DNA from: Piscicola geometra
Lineage: Eukaryota > Annelida > Clitellata > Hirudinida > Piscicolidae
Assembly (NCBI GenBank): GCA_943735955.1
Contig: OX030962.1
Span: 8,373,462 to 8,437,461 of the forward strand
Direction of reading: 5' to 3'
DNA: 64,000 bases
Position numbers and translations under genes: made by a program. Each line of letters begins with the position of its first letter. Positions within the stretch are counted from its first letter, which is position 1. Below are positions 1 to 13,611 of the stretch, in pieces. Below the pieces are notes generated by a model. That model saw only the letters and a list, made by a program, of their open reading frames with translations, searched no databases and was not told the DNA's origin.

Positions 1-2404
1 ATGCCAAGCATTAATAAACTTCATCTTTTCGATCATCAAAAATATCCTTAATATGAATAATGCATTGAAGGTAATGAAGGTAGTGAGCGAGGCAAGAACA
101 TTAGAGGAACACTTCTTCATCTCTTAATAAACATCTCCATCCCCAAAATGCATCCACAGAACTAACTAAATCTTCTTCAACCCTCACTTTCAAATTTAAA
201 ATGTTTTATTTCCCTTTATCCCTGTTTGAGTTAGTTTTTTTTAACAGTTCCGATTAGCCCCAACAAAGAAATCTTTTTGATGTGCACCGATGCTTCAGAA
301 GAACCATGCACACTTTGGGGAAAGAAAAAGAAAGGTATTTCTGCTTTATTATGTGCTTTCGTGTGTGTTGGAATGGCGTGGCTACTTTCCGAGAACGTAA
401 TTAAAAGTCTTGCGAAATTGGAGCTTACCTAGCAATTTGGCAGCATCTGCGCGGTGTTAAGGTAACAGTGGAAATAATGAATTGAACAGCGCTGAAATTC
501 CATGGAAATTGCAGTTGACAAAGTGAGCGTTGTGAATTGAAGGGAAAGATGCGGATGGGTGAGAAATATAATCTTAAGCAAAATAATTTTAATTTTTTTA
601 AAATTTATATTTCTAGCTTACCCATCTGTGTATTAATTTGGCAATAAAACTTTGATTATTTCAATAGTTATAGACTTCTGTTAGGAATGATTGAGTTACG
701 ATCTCGAAGTTAGAGAGAAGCAATACAAAGTGCACTGGCAACTGTGATGAATAAAATAGAGAATGGAAGAATCGAAAACCGAGTGCAATAAACGCTCGAG
801 TAGACAATGAGGGTGGGGGTTTAGTGTTTAGACGGAAGAGGCTTGAACAGCTCAAGATGCTATGCTTTACAATGAATAATTTAAAGTGAATTTATTTTGA
901 TAAAATGTTTATTTTTTTATTAAAGAAAGTATATTTTTTCAAATATTTCATTAAATTAAAAGCTAAAACAAAATATTCAAAAAATTATTTTTTGATAATT
1001 ATTGTGATTTTGAAATTAGCATCAAAGAGGTTGAAAAGGAAATGACAATGAAAACTTATTTTAAAAAGATAACACTACCAACTCAATAATTTTCTATGTT
1101 ATCTCTAAGTAAAATATTAATTTAAATGTAAAAAAAAAGTAAGAAAGGTAGATGTAAAATTATTTTCAACCAATTTTTATTTAAAACAAAAAAAATTAAA
1201 ACCTTAGAAATTGAATGACAAAAAAGACTAATGTAGTGAAAGTCAACAAAAAGAGCATAAAATGTTTTCCAAATATAAAAGTGATGAAGATTGTCTTGAA
1301 AATGCGATGCAAAAAACATTTAAAAGAGAAAATTTAAACTAAAAAGTTTCAAAAATACAATTTAAATATCAGTTTTATCAAAATTACCAAGTTAAATATT
1401 ATTTAAACGAATTTTAAATATTAAATTAAATTTTTTGGAAATAATTCAAATGAAAATAACTTTTTAGTATTTTTTTAAGCGCTACGATGATGTGTGAAAG
1501 AATAGAAGTAAGTTTTATGAGCCCGTTGCAGATGTCATTTGGCAGCCTTTCTGGCTTTGCATCCATTATTCCGAGATTTTTTTAGTGTTCTTTCCATTTA
1601 ATAGATTTTTCATTAATTTATTTTATTTTCCAAGTAACTCAAATGTACTTTAAAAGGCTTTAGTCTCGATTAAATCCTAAATTTAAAGTCTTTTACCTGC
1701 TTAAATATGCATCGGCTTTTAAAATAAAAATTAATGCCACTTTTTAATGCTTTTTGAACACGTTTTTCTTAGACAGGCAATCTCGACTAAGTCTCAACAA
1801 CACTCCAGCTTCATGTAGCGCGCCATTCTTGATGCAGTTTGATGTTGCAATTTTAAAACACTAAAGACACTTCCACCGAATGCATTAGCGGCAATCAGCT
1901 TTCAAAATAGACCAAAATGCTTTTTATTAACGGAAAGTACCATTAAAATGTGACATTTTAAAATAAAAATTTTCTTTTATTAAGTTTTACCAAGTTCATC
2001 AATGCATGAAAGTGTTCATACAGACAGGAGTTAGTGGAAAGTAAAAAAAGAGATGTAAGCAGAGTGTAATTTTGCATCAGCATAATCTTAGAGATTACTT
2101 GAATTATTTTAATAATCATTAACATCGTAATCATCTCTATTTTATCTTTTAATGATAGGTCTAGAATGACATTGTTTGACAAATTAGCAGTAAATTTACC
2201 TTTGCACAATTTTTTTTAATTCTTGAAAAACAAATTATTTGGATAACATTTTTCAAATACCAATTAAAGTTTTAAGGGTACAATATATTCACTACTTTCT
2301 AAGCACAACGCAAAAAACCGACTCCAAACTAAACGGTTTAACAAACACACTTTGTAATCAACGCCCCACGAGACATTGAACCCACAGCTGTCTAACTAAC
2401 TCAC
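1..2404. other. AT-rich stretch, no gene recognised
   Basis: I see only A/T-rich sequence with poly-A/T runs. Open frames are under about 85 codons, have low complexity and resemble no family I know. This stretch lies downstream (on the minus strand) of the SCYL2-like exon, so it is probably that gene's first intron. I could not find the next kinase-like exon here. Confidence 0.5.
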
Positions 2405-2602
2405 CTTATCATCCACAATCCTCACGGCATCATAAACTTTCCAGATGAGCTCTTGACCAGCGTTGCAGACATGCCTCTCGAGGTGGAAGTACTGCAGGAT
2501 GGGGTTGTTGCTGGAGAACATCTGCTGTTGCGGTGATTGTTGCTGGCGTTGTTGCTGATTTTGTTGATGAAACCCTTGTCGCAACATGTCGATTACGTCC
2601 AT
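2405..2602 (-). CDS. Probable first coding exon of a SCY1-like 2 pseudokinase gene (partial)
   Basis: The exon encodes 66 residues from ATG at 2,602 to a clean GTGAGT donor (codon AAG, then the intron). A Gln/Ser-rich leader (about residues 13-28) precedes NPILQYFHLERHV and LIWKVYDAV. This resembles the start of the SCYL2 kinase-like domain, where an NP-x-F-x-(V/L)-x-RH segment is followed by G-x-x-x-WK. SCYL2 proteins are catalytically weak or dead kinases that bind clathrin coats and act in endosome/Golgi traffic. The Gln-rich leader is not a family feature I know of. The rest of the gene must lie further left; no second exon is visible in the 2.4 kb that remains. The identification rests on about 35 residues, so another SCY1-like or kinase-fold protein is possible. 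Confidence 0.45.
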
Positions 2603-5600
2603 ACTACTATGAAATCACACCTTGTTGTTGAAGTTTGAGATGGTTTTTGTTTATTTTTTTAGATTTCTGCAAGTTTTTTATTCTTTATTCGCTTTTTTGA
2701 TTCAGAAGTTTTGAGACTTTATGAGTGCTTATAGCTTTGTTAAACGAGCTTTATGAGTTCAATTTCACAAATTTTCTAGCCCTTTTCTAAATTTACATTG
2801 TTTTATTTGACTATTAGATTAGTAACCATTCTTCCAGAACTAAATATTTGAATATATATTTCTTGAATTCAGTCAGATTTTAAGTTGCATTTTTAAACAA
2901 ACCTGTTTTTTCCAGCTCTTTAACGACATCCATAAGCATCAAAAAGGCTCGAGAAAATCTATTCTCTATTCTCCTTACGAACACTTCTTGGAAATTTTAG
3001 TTTTTTATATACTTTTTTTTAGTGAATTAATGTTTTTTAAATGATTTTTTAGAACGATAAATATTTTAAGACAACTTTGTTTTAGTTTGCTGCTGTTAAG
3101 TTGTGATCGTGACTAGAATAAACTATGTATTTGAATATTTTAATTCAAATGCACCTAATTTAGTTTATGGTAATTTTTCTGATTCTTTAATGAGCAATTA
3201 TTAAAAAAAATATTTCATTGTAAATCTTAGTATTCAAATAAAAATCAATTAAAATAAAATATATGTTTTTTACAAAATATTTAATTTTGTTTTTAATAAA
3301 TATTTTTTCGAAACGTTTTACATTTTTTAACGATAAAAAGTATTGAAAGAGCAGTATTAAAAACGTTTATAATTTACAGTAGAAAGTTTATTTATATTTA
3401 TCCAAATTTTCAACATTTGGACATTCCGTTGACCAGCCTCTCAACATTTTCGAAAGATATGCGCTATAAGACATACAACTTGTAACCTCGTCATCCTATA
3501 TACACTTTTGTAGGCTGGTGTTCGCATGTGTGATCTTCATACCTTCTTGGGGCCGTCTTGCTACGTTGTATGGCCGTGAGTTTGGGTATGAAAATGTAAA
3601 AATAAAAATATTTTTTAGGCAAATATGAAAATCAAGAATAAATTAAAAGGAAAATAAATAAAAATGACCGCAGAATATTAGGGAGGATGGAAGGAGATGA
3701 GCTACTTGAAGTTATGTTCTGGTAATAAAGCGTATGAAACATGCCGGGAGCCGATAAAGGGCGGATGATGAATTTATAATTCGATTTATGACGAGGGATT
3801 GAAGATCGTTGCGCCGAAAAGACTTTCTCGAAAAGCGCAGTTGTTTAGTGTGTATTTCAAGCACTTATTAATATAACCGTTTAGTAGCTTTTGGTTTGAA
3901 AACTTAAAAACTAGTTTTTTAGAAGTTTTATTAATATTTTTTTAATCTATCTTTCTTTAAAGAATATTTTTTTAATCTATCTTTATTTAAAGAATATTTT
4001 GTAGCTTTTGATTAAGAAAAAGCACAAACAATTATTCTTGGAATTTAAGAAAACGTTAATTAGAAATATATTAAGACTCTCAATGAGTTGGTTTAAGTCA
4101 AAGCTCACTTGTTGGAAAAAGAGTTTCCAGTATTATTTGAAACTATTAAAAAATTGAACAATAATTCGCAGTTTCAAACTATTTACGAAAATATTCCTTT
4201 TAAATAATTTAAAACCATTAAAAAATTAAAGAATTTCGTTTAGTTTAAAAACAATTATGCAACTATAGTTAGATAGATTTAGCAATAAAGTCTATAAAAA
4301 GAATTTTATAATTTCATTTCTGAGAAACCCGTTCTTACAATCAGCTTCCTGGAAAGCTATAAGTTCCAATCATTCGAATAATTGCGATAGACTTTTTAAG
4401 AGACGAGCAATTAACTTATAAATATAATTTTAAAGTTTCTTTGAGACATATAAGAAGGTTTTTGTAAAGCAAAATCAAACTATTGTATGCATTCTCATAA
4501 ATTAAAATTTAAAATTTCGGGTTTTATATTTCAAAACGAACATGCAAACTTAAACAGCGTAAGCTACATTTAATTATATTTATTTAAATAGTGAAGTTTA
4601 TATAGAAACAACATGAAAAGTAGAATGGAAAGAATTTAAAATTATTTTTTTACAGTTTTTTCATACTAAAAATACTTCACAGTTTTTTGTGAAAATCATA
4701 AAAAATGAAGTTTATAATATTTAAAAGTGTTTTCTCAATTTGTTTTGTTTATTATAAATTCTTGGAAAATATTTTTTTAATGAAAAATTTCTTTAAATTT
4801 TTCTTTTAATTAAAAAAAAGCCTTTAAAACAAGGGTGTCCAAAACTTAGAACCCGGGTATAACATTCAACTCTATATAAATTTTCGAAAAGTGTTTATTT
4901 TTTGAAAAAAAAACATTTGAGGATAACTTCGGGTAATCAGTTCTGATTAAAAAAGCAATAGAACCACTTCAGAAACCTTATTGCTAAGGTATTGGTGGTT
5001 GGGGTGGGACAGCATGGTGGAGTGAAAGCATCAAATGGCTGTGTGATTGAGTAGTCCGAATCATATAAGGTAGTGATCGGCCTTGAAGTGTTTCCTTTGT
5101 GCTTTATATGATTGTATGCATGCGTCTACGCTTGTGTTTTTTTGCGTATGAAAAAACAAGTTTTTTTGGCGTTTAGGTGAAGGTATGTGTGTTTGAATGT
5201 AGGTGTGTGTGTGTCATAATGTATGTAACTAAGTAACTTATACAAATATGTGTTTTAAAACAAGTTTAGTCTCTGCACTTGAAGGATTAAAAGCAGACTC
5301 TAGTGGCCTGTTTGGAAAACATTGTAGGAAAACAAGGCAATTAGACTTCTTAAGTATTTTTTCTGTAATTTTTAAGGTTTATGTTTTTGAATCAGTAATT
5401 TTTTCTCAACAACGTTGTGTGTTCAGTTTGTAAAAATAATTTTAAAAGTTAATTGGCATAAAATGCATTTATTCAAGCGTGTTTGACGAGTTTTTATCGC
5501 GTATTTGTGGGGGTGCATCAGTGTTTGTGTGTGTGTGTGGGTAGATGTGCACGTGTGTGTACACGGGTGCGTGAAAGCTTGTTTTCGGAAAGGTGCAGTA

Positions 5601-8600
5601 TCGTGTTAATGTGCAGTCGAAGGCAGTGGTGAAGCGCAACTGCACTGGAGCAAGAAGAAGATGAAGGGGAGAAGAAGCAGTCATTAGTGTCTTTGTTCTT
5701 GCCCTTTCATGTCTTCTCTCGCTTCAATTCTTTAACTAACTTAGGTTATGTTTTTTAAAATTTGAAAAGAAAAAATGTAAAATTTTAAATGATTATTTTA
5801 GTCTGAAACGTGTTTTTTTATAAAAACTGGAAAAACCAAATAATGTGAAAAACGCAAGATTCAAAGTGGAATAAGTTTAGTTTTAAGAGTGTTTATATAT
5901 TTTGAAAAAATAAAGATTATTTGTAGTTTTAAAACATCAAGAATGTGATTTCTAAAATCTGAAATAAACTGAGCAAGATTGATAACCGACAGAAAAAGTT
6001 TAAATAATTTAAATAAAAAATTTAAAATGGTGAAAAATCCGTTTTAAAATAATAATAAAAGATCATTTTACTTTTTGAAAACTTATAGAAAACTTTTTAC
6101 CAGATTCCAGATTAATCATTAAATTAAGCAAAAAGCGTTTTATTTAAAAAAAAGGAGTCTAAAAGTCTTAAACATTTGTGAAAACAATTTTTACAACTTT
6201 TTACTATTTTCTTTAACACGTTCGTTTTAAATCATGAACTTTAATTAACCATTTTAATTTTTTTATTCTTTAAACAAACAAAAAATGCAACAAAATTTAT
6301 AAAGTTTAAAGTTACAAAATCGGTAATAATTATCAGGCGACATTTGATTTTTTATCAGCTCATAACTTTAAAAAATAAATTATAGAATTATGAATACTTT
6401 TAACAATTAAAATAAATCATTTTTCTATTTAAAAAAAAAGATTTAAAAAATGTTCGAAAATGAAATTAGAGTCTGTAAAGAATACATGGACGAGACTGTT
6501 GTGTTAAGAAACTCAATTAGCTGTATGCTTTAAAAATGTTTTTTAAATAAAAAGTTTTTGCCGCTTTTATGAAATTATAGAGATTAACCATTATCTTCTG
6601 TACTTGTTTCATTTTAGTAAAATAATAATCTTTTGAAATTTTGATTTTTACAATTTACTTTGATACAATTTAAATATTTTAGATACTCAATAATGAGAGT
6701 GTGAGTTATTAAAAAAGTAAGCACCAAGACCATGAAAAAACCGTTTAAAATCTTGCAAATGGATCATATAAGTGGAGCTTATAGGATTTTAAAAGATATT
6801 TTTTAATAAAAAGCATTTTTTATTTTTAAAATAGTATTATTTTCATAGAAAAACTATTTAAACTATTAAACAAAACTTTTTAAAAATTCATAAAAACCTT
6901 TTTTTTAAGTATTATAAAAACAAATGACAGCGATTTCTCATCGGTCCATCTTCCTTCCCATTCATTTTTCAAAACCAATTTTATCTTTTTTTTTCTAACC
7001 ATCTGACTATCGTGTCACCGTCTCATTTTTCCACTTTCATCTAATATCTCATCCTTGTCTAATCACTCCACTTCCATCTCATCAATCCAGCAACATTCCA
7101 TCATTTTCAGAAAATCCTTTCATTTTAAAAGCATTTCAGCATTCCTCTCCCTTCTCAGTGTTTTTTCATTCCCATCTCCATTTTCCTTTTTCTCCTCCCT
7201 CCCCCTATGATGTCATTTCCACGTAGAGTACATAATTCGCTGGATATATGGAGAGAAACATTACGACTCAATAAGAAGTCGTCAACTCTAAGCTTCTTGT
7301 AATTTTAGGAGAGAAAGAAACGTGCCAACCGTGATAAAACAAAAAAAATAATATTTTAAAATGTTTTTTTCCTCATTTTGCTTTAAAAAGAGTATTCAAT
7401 GATTTTTTTTTAGAACATATATTTTGTATTTTTCAAAGTTTTCTAAAATTATTTTTTGTAAATGATTCAGATAAATAACCATGAGCCACAGACATCTTGC
7501 ATTGTGCTCCCTAACAGTTTAAACAAAATTGTAATGAATATATTTAATTCAAAGTAAAAATATTTCAAAACTATGAAAATATTTTTTTTTTTTAAATTTA
7601 AAAAAAAAGTATTATTTTGTTTTCTTCAAACTACGACAACAAAATGTTTATTTAACATTTTTTTCTCGTGTTGACAAAGATAATTATTTTAATTGGCTTT
7701 GAAATTTAAAAAATATTAAAATTGTTGGCAAAAACGATTTTTCGCGTTAATAATCCTTAAACTTTTAATTTTTCTAAACTTTTAAAAAATAATAAATTGA
7801 CCAATTTGTACTTAAGAAACATTTAAACTTGTTTAGTATTTAAAAAAATGAACTCTATTAAAATCTCATAATTTATTTTATAAACTCAGGCTTTGTTTTA
7901 CTTTTCATTCCTTTTCAATTTCTGCTAGGTTTTCTTCATAATTAATTTATTAATTAAACAATTCTTGTGACATCAAGAGAATGGAATATCAGCTTTTTTT
8001 GTTTTTATCTTTTAATAAACCCCTTTCTTTAGCTCTATTTTTAAGCTTTTTGGTGAGTTAGAACCTGCATTTTTGTTTTTGATTTGTTTTATACATTTCA
8101 AATAAACATAAAAAGCGTATATTCAAAAAACAGAAAGATTTCAAAATAAAAAAATGCATCAGTGTGCTGTAACTCAATAACACTCTTCAAAGGCTCATGT
8201 ACCTTTTGCCTAATCAACAAAATTGAGAACTTTGTCATCTCCCTACCAGCCTATAAAAGTTTTGCAAATTTTCTAAGTAAAAATTATATATTTTTTCTTT
8301 AAAATAACTTTTTTATTTCAAGTATCTTGCTTCTGATGAAACGTTTTGTTCTTAGTAAATTATATTTTTAGAAATCTTAAGAAACTACAACTTAATTAAA
8401 TTTTATTTTAAATTGGAAAAACAACCTTTTTTAAATTCGTTTCAAGATTTTGCAACAATTCTATTTATCAAATTCTTTCATCACCTATTTTATAACATGA
8501 AATTTTGGATATTTCTTGATTTTTTTTGCTTTGTGTGAATGTCTTATTTTTTATCTATATATTTTTACTTTAAAGTAATTAAAGTAATCAACTTTAGTTT

Positions 8601-11290
8601 AAGTGTGTGAATTTATTTAAGTTTTTAAAATATTTTTTACTACAACGTATCAAAAGTTTTGCTGTTAACAAAAGATTCTATTTCAAGTATTTTCTTTAAA
8701 GTTTTCTTACAACATGGGAATGCTTCAATCAAGTTTGAGTCAATTTTTCTTAAGTACTTTGAAATGGTCCAGAAGTCCTTAGAAAAACTTGTCAGGTGCT
8801 TAGTAATTCCGCTGTGAATTTTATGTCTGAAACTTGACATTTGAATCATGAGGCTTGTTTGATTTTATTTATTCGCTAAAATAAACTTGTTTGATTTTTT
8901 AAACTTTAAAGTTAATTTATATCTTTTGAAAAATATTAAATCATTTCAAAAATTTTAATATGACTTTTATTTTTGAGTTTTACTAGAATCTTTTATTTTT
9001 ATTTTGAGAAATAGCTTCGTTAACCAAATCTGAAAGATCACAAAAATGTTTTCGAGTTTTTATTTTAAAACATCAAAAGATAAATCTATTATTTTTCGAA
9101 TATACTTTTTAATTTCTTAGTTTCAGTTTTTTTTTTTCACTTGTTTTCTATTGAAACAGACAAAACTCAATTGAAAAATTTAGGTTTCAAATCATTTTTA
9201 TAACTCTTTTTTTAAAATAATGTTATCAATATTTTTTTTCTCTAATTTGAATTTTTATGTTTTTCTGCAGTTTTATTTTTTTGAGTAGCTTTTTTATTAC
9301 TCACTCGGCATTCGAATCCAAGTTTTCACCTCATCTTATTTCCACATTATCTACCTACTAACTTTGATGGCTTTTCTTCCCATTTTTTCATGTCTCTGCA
9401 CTTTCAGTGAACAAATCGCTAAAAAAGTACTTTGACTAAAAAGAATTCTTATTTTACTCTTTTTAGAGCTCCAATTATTTTTTACATTTAAAGTCGTTTT
9501 GGAAATGAAATTCTTCTTCTTTATTAACATCCCTCTTTCTATATAAAATATTTTGTGCTGACAAGAACTAAATATTTTTAATTTGACGAATTAATCTGGA
9601 ACTTTCTTTGCCATTATTATCATTTAAGTAATTGTATGTCTAATTCCTGTGGTATTGGGAAGTGTGGAAGCCGATTTAAAGTTCAGGTTCCAAGCATCCT
9701 TGAGATTCATCAAATTCCAATAAACTTCAAATCATTTAATTTTCTGCATTCTTTTCATCTTTTCTATACCATATAGTGGCTTTAGAACTGCATTTATAGA
9801 CTTATAGTCTGTTTGAATATTAACATTAAGCCTAATTATTTTTATAGTTTTAATCTACTCAATATTAAACTTTATTTTTTCGTGAGCACATTTTTCTGGC
9901 TTTTTATCAATTAAAACTCTTGCTTTGAGCGTTCGCCACAATGGGCATGTCTCCTGTCATAACTCGTAACTACCATTGCTATATAAACTATGATAAACAC
10001 GCACATACAAGAGCTTTTGTGGTTTGGTCATTTTAAAGGAAGGAAGCAGTAAAGTCACGTCTGCCATTCGTGAATGAAGCCTTCACGCCTCTGCTAACGC
10101 TTTCCCTGCTGATAAAAACCCTTTTATTTTTAGTTTCCACATAATCGATTTATTCAAAGACTAAAATATTTATTTTTTCAGACGCAAAAGACTTAATTTC
10201 TTCATTTTTATCAGACTTTTCATCACACCTGCTATTCAGCATCATTTTACAAAATCGCCGTGTGACTATGTTATATAGCCTAGATACAAGCTCTGCACCT
10301 ATCCCCTCCATAAAACACTCCCATGACAAGACACTAAACACACTAACAAACCGTGCATACCTATGCGGCTTTAGAGCTGCATTAATTTAAAGATGGCCTG
10401 TTAGGATGTAATTTAATATTCGCATCTAATACATCTTTTATTCAGCTTAACACCTATTAGTTCTCAGAGAATTAATTATATTTAAATAGTTCATTAAGTA
10501 TTAATTAGTAGTTTGAAAACTTCAAGTTTTATATTTTTCTCTATAAAACTACGAGACTATTTCATGCATAACGTTTCGAAATAGTTTCGAGGTCAACATC
10601 CTAATGAGCACCACAAGCACCCTTTTCAATTTAAATGAAGGAAAACGACACATTAATATCTAAGTGGTTTATTTTTTCTAGTGCACATTTTGGCTTAAGA
10701 ACTTTGAAATTAGCGTGGATTAGATGACAAGTCCTACATGTTTTACTAATCTTTTAGTTACTTCGACCGCGAATTATATCTTTTTTTTCAAGAAGATTCA
10801 TAAGAAAGTGCATCCAAAACAAGCCAAAAACTTATTTTTTCAGCTGAAAGTAAAAAAATTAATGATGCCATATAAATTGAATTTAAATAAATATTTAAAA
10901 CTTTAAACTACTTATGAATCCATTAGCAAAAGCGATTTAGGGCCTCTACCAATAAGAATAACAATAAAACAACAAGTAGGTTCTGAACAGATTAATTTAA
11001 AATGAGAAATATATAATGGAAAAACCATTTCAATTGTTTTAATCTTTGAAAAATTTCACAGAAATCTGCAAGAAAAGTACTTAGACACGAAAGAAATTTT
11101 ATTATTCTTACATGATGTGTTGTTTAAATCGAGATTTATTTTTCAGATAATTCAGCATGTATTTCTAATTGTTAATCTTAAATTTTGTGAAGATACTTGC
11201 ATTCATTTTGTAAGTAGAGTACTTACACATGCTTCATCTATTCAGCTCACTCCAAGTCCTTTGAAAGATCTGTCTTGAGATTGAACAATG
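2603..11290. other. Long AT-rich gene desert
   Basis: About 8.7 kb of A/T-rich DNA. I found no exon with homology, no RNA gene and no transposon ends. The few open frames above 60 codons are isolated, biased in composition and lack supporting splice sites. Regions near 5,140-5,230 and 5,520-5,560 are GT-rich simple sequence. This is intergenic or 5' flanking DNA of the SCYL2-like gene. Confidence 0.5.
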
Positions 11291-11440
11291 TCTAATTATG
11301 AACAATTTATTCAAAAACAGTATGTTTAAAAAAATATTTTCAAATAATATATTGAACAATTTATTTTCAAATAATATATTGAAAAAATTATTTTCGAATA
11401 ATATATTGAACAAATTATTTTCAAATAATAAATAAAAAAA
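11291..11440. repeat. Minisatellite, about 30-bp unit, AT-rich
   Basis: Four to five imperfect copies of a roughly 30-bp unit built on ATTGAACAATTTATTTTCAA and AATAATAT. Because the period is a multiple of three, the minus strand shows a spurious reading frame with a repeating peptide (FNILFEN). I treat that frame as a by-product of the repeat. Confidence 0.75.
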
Positions 11441-11598
11441 ATTATTTAAAAATAGTTTAGAGGGAAACATAAAAGTGAGATGGTAGGCAAAGACTAAGGG
11501 AGTTTGCAGAAAACTCACAGTTAGAAGGGAGCCTTATACGCCCTTGGCAGTTGTGATGATGATGACGATAATGAAGATGCTAATGATGATGATGGTGA

Positions 11599-11740
11599 AC
11601 GGGTAGCCGAGTCGGTAACGACTCTCGGCTTGACCAATAATGAAAGGTCCTAGGTTCAAGTGTAACCCAAAGGCGCAAATGAAAATATGCAGCCTAAGTG
11701 GCCTGGAAGCCCGTTCGGGTTACACGCCACTATAATAATG
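11599..11740 (+). mobile_element. tRNA-derived SINE (Leu/Ser-like head)
   Basis: GGTAGCCGAGTCGGTAACGA resembles a class II tRNA (Leu/Ser type) box A. About 45 bp on, GGTTCAAGTGTAACCC resembles a degraded box B. A non-tRNA body follows (GGCCTGGAAGCCCGTTCGGG) and then a tail that runs into an ATTATTAATGATGACGATGA microsatellite. It cannot fold as a normal tRNA because the acceptor arms do not pair well. I therefore call it a SINE with an internal Pol III promoter. Target-site duplications are not obvious. Confidence 0.6.
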
Positions 11741-11751
11741 CTCGTCATTAT

Positions 11752-11835
11752 TAATGATGACGATGACGATGATGATGCTGATGATGATGATGATGAAGCT
11801 GATGAGGGTGATGATGATAATGTTGATCATGATGT
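11752..11835. repeat. (GAT)n microsatellite
   Basis: Imperfect GAT/GAC triplet array directly after the SINE tail. Similar GAT/ATC arrays occur near 29,010-29,200, 31,565-31,680, 32,505-32,590, 32,700-32,765, 35,030-35,170, 37,840-37,880, 52,685-52,855, 52,985-53,310 and 58,200-58,260. They create the Asp-, His- or Met-rich false frames in those places. Confidence 0.85.
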
Positions 11836-12775
11836 TTATTATTTTAGAGATAATAATGAAGTTGATAATGATGATGTTAGTGGAAGTTTTAATGAAAATA
11901 ATTATTTATGCAAAAGAATATTTTTTCTTAGAAAAGTCATTTCATATTTGAATTAGTTTTCAAGCCGTGAAAATAATTTATTTTCACATCTATAAAAATA
12001 AACTTTGAAAAAAAATCATAAGTTTGAGATTAAAACCCAACTTCTTTCACGGAACGTTTGAACAAAAACAATTTTTTATACCCAAAAAATATAAATCAAA
12101 AAGCCTGTTACAGGCATTCTTTTAGCCACTTCAATCACGAGATACATCTTTGTTTTCAAGAAGATTTATCTAAAAGAAAAAAATTACGCTAAACTTCTTG
12201 CCATCCGGACGCTTTCCTTGATTCTATTTCATGTTCTGACACTGAAACTTGTGCAGTAAATTTTTCCCAGTTTTTGCTTAGTTTTTTTGTGCCTATTTTT
12301 TCCAAATGAAATTCTATAACTAGCTTTGCTAGGGTCAACTAGTTCTTCAAAACATCCTATGACATGTTTTGCGGTCGTATATTTTTCTTTCAAATTTTTG
12401 GTGCTACGTTAGTTTTCAACTTCAATAATACTTTCCCTTTTCTTTCATTACTTTTTCAATACTTTTTGTTGTTTTATAATACATACATACTTTTTTCTTT
12501 TTTTCTTTATTTAAAGGTCGTCTGATAAGAGATTGTGAGGCATTAAAATAAAATGCCTGCCTTTTACTGCTTTCCATTGAAGGAGGAGATGATATGCTGA
12601 AATGACAGTTAAAATTTTCAAGAGAATTCAATTTAATATTAATTTATATTATATTGAATAGGACTCATTTTTAGACTAAAGTGACTGAAGATAGGGAAAG
12701 AAAAAGAGATTAATTAAAATAAATGAACAAATTAAATACTGAGTATAGCCTATAGTAGAGGTCATTATGTTCAAT

Positions 12776-12822
12776 CAAATAAATTTCTATAGCGCTCTTT
12801 CTCAAATTCAAATAACGTTTTT
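12776..12822 (-). mobile_element. Retrotransposon 3' tail fragment
   Basis: Read on the minus strand this is TTGAATTTGAGAAAGAGCGC then TATAGAAAT and a TTGAT-like end. The same tail occurs on the plus strand at 52,041-52,085. A GCGCTATA-A-AA tail is typical of CR1/L2-type LINEs and of the SINEs that borrow their 3' ends. Only the tail is recognisable here. Confidence 0.5.
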
Positions 12823-13611
12823 TTACAATATAAATTGAACTATCCACACGTTGAAAATACAAAAAATTATTTCTTTTCGACTTTCTAATTCATGCAATTT
12901 TACAATACAACATTAGTACGTCTCGTGGACCTGAACGAGCTACAAGACCTCTCAGCTATGAATAATGGTACAACTTAAACTGAATATTAATGAAACAATG
13001 TAAATAATACTGAAGAGCAATAAAAGTAGACTATCTTCGCAATTTTTTCTCAATGCATTCAACATTTATTATAATGTTTATTGAATTAAAACAAATAAAA
13101 TCATGTTATTTGAAATATTAAGAATAAAATTAATCAAAATACCTAAAAAACACAACGCTTTCGAACATCGGTACATTTCCATTTTTCACGCCGCACATTT
13201 GTCTGAAAGGGCAACCTAAAAAGACAGCGCTATCACGACAAAGTCGACATGAACGATGAATAATGATCTAAAACTGCATAAAACGTGTCGAGGCTAAGCA
13301 CATGAAACCACTTTCATAACTCGATATGATTAATGGTAATTATGAAAAATTAATATTTATAGTTTATTTTTTGCAGAAAATAATAATTAGGAGTCAGAAA
13401 AATATGAATCAATCTTTTTCCACATCATTGTGTACATTCCAAGTTAAGCGTAAGTCAGTGTGGAATTAGGTTTCCTCAAGCGTGTTTAACACTTAATTCG
13501 TATTAAGGAATTAACACAGTTATCTTTAAAAATAAACCTCTCAGTTGAAAAAAAGATTTTTTTTTCAAATATAAAAAAAATGTAAAAGAATTAAAATCTT
13601 AATAACAATTT

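Noticed and set aside
9755..10440. Weak similarity between 9,770-9,835 and 10,345-10,420 (TGGCTTTAGAACTGCATT-like)
   Set aside because: The match is short and broken in AT-rich DNA; I cannot tell a decayed duplicate from chance.
11599..11680. Possible tRNA-Leu or tRNA-Ser gene
   Set aside because: There is a tRNA-like head only. The 3' half does not close the acceptor stem and the sequence continues into a repeat tail.
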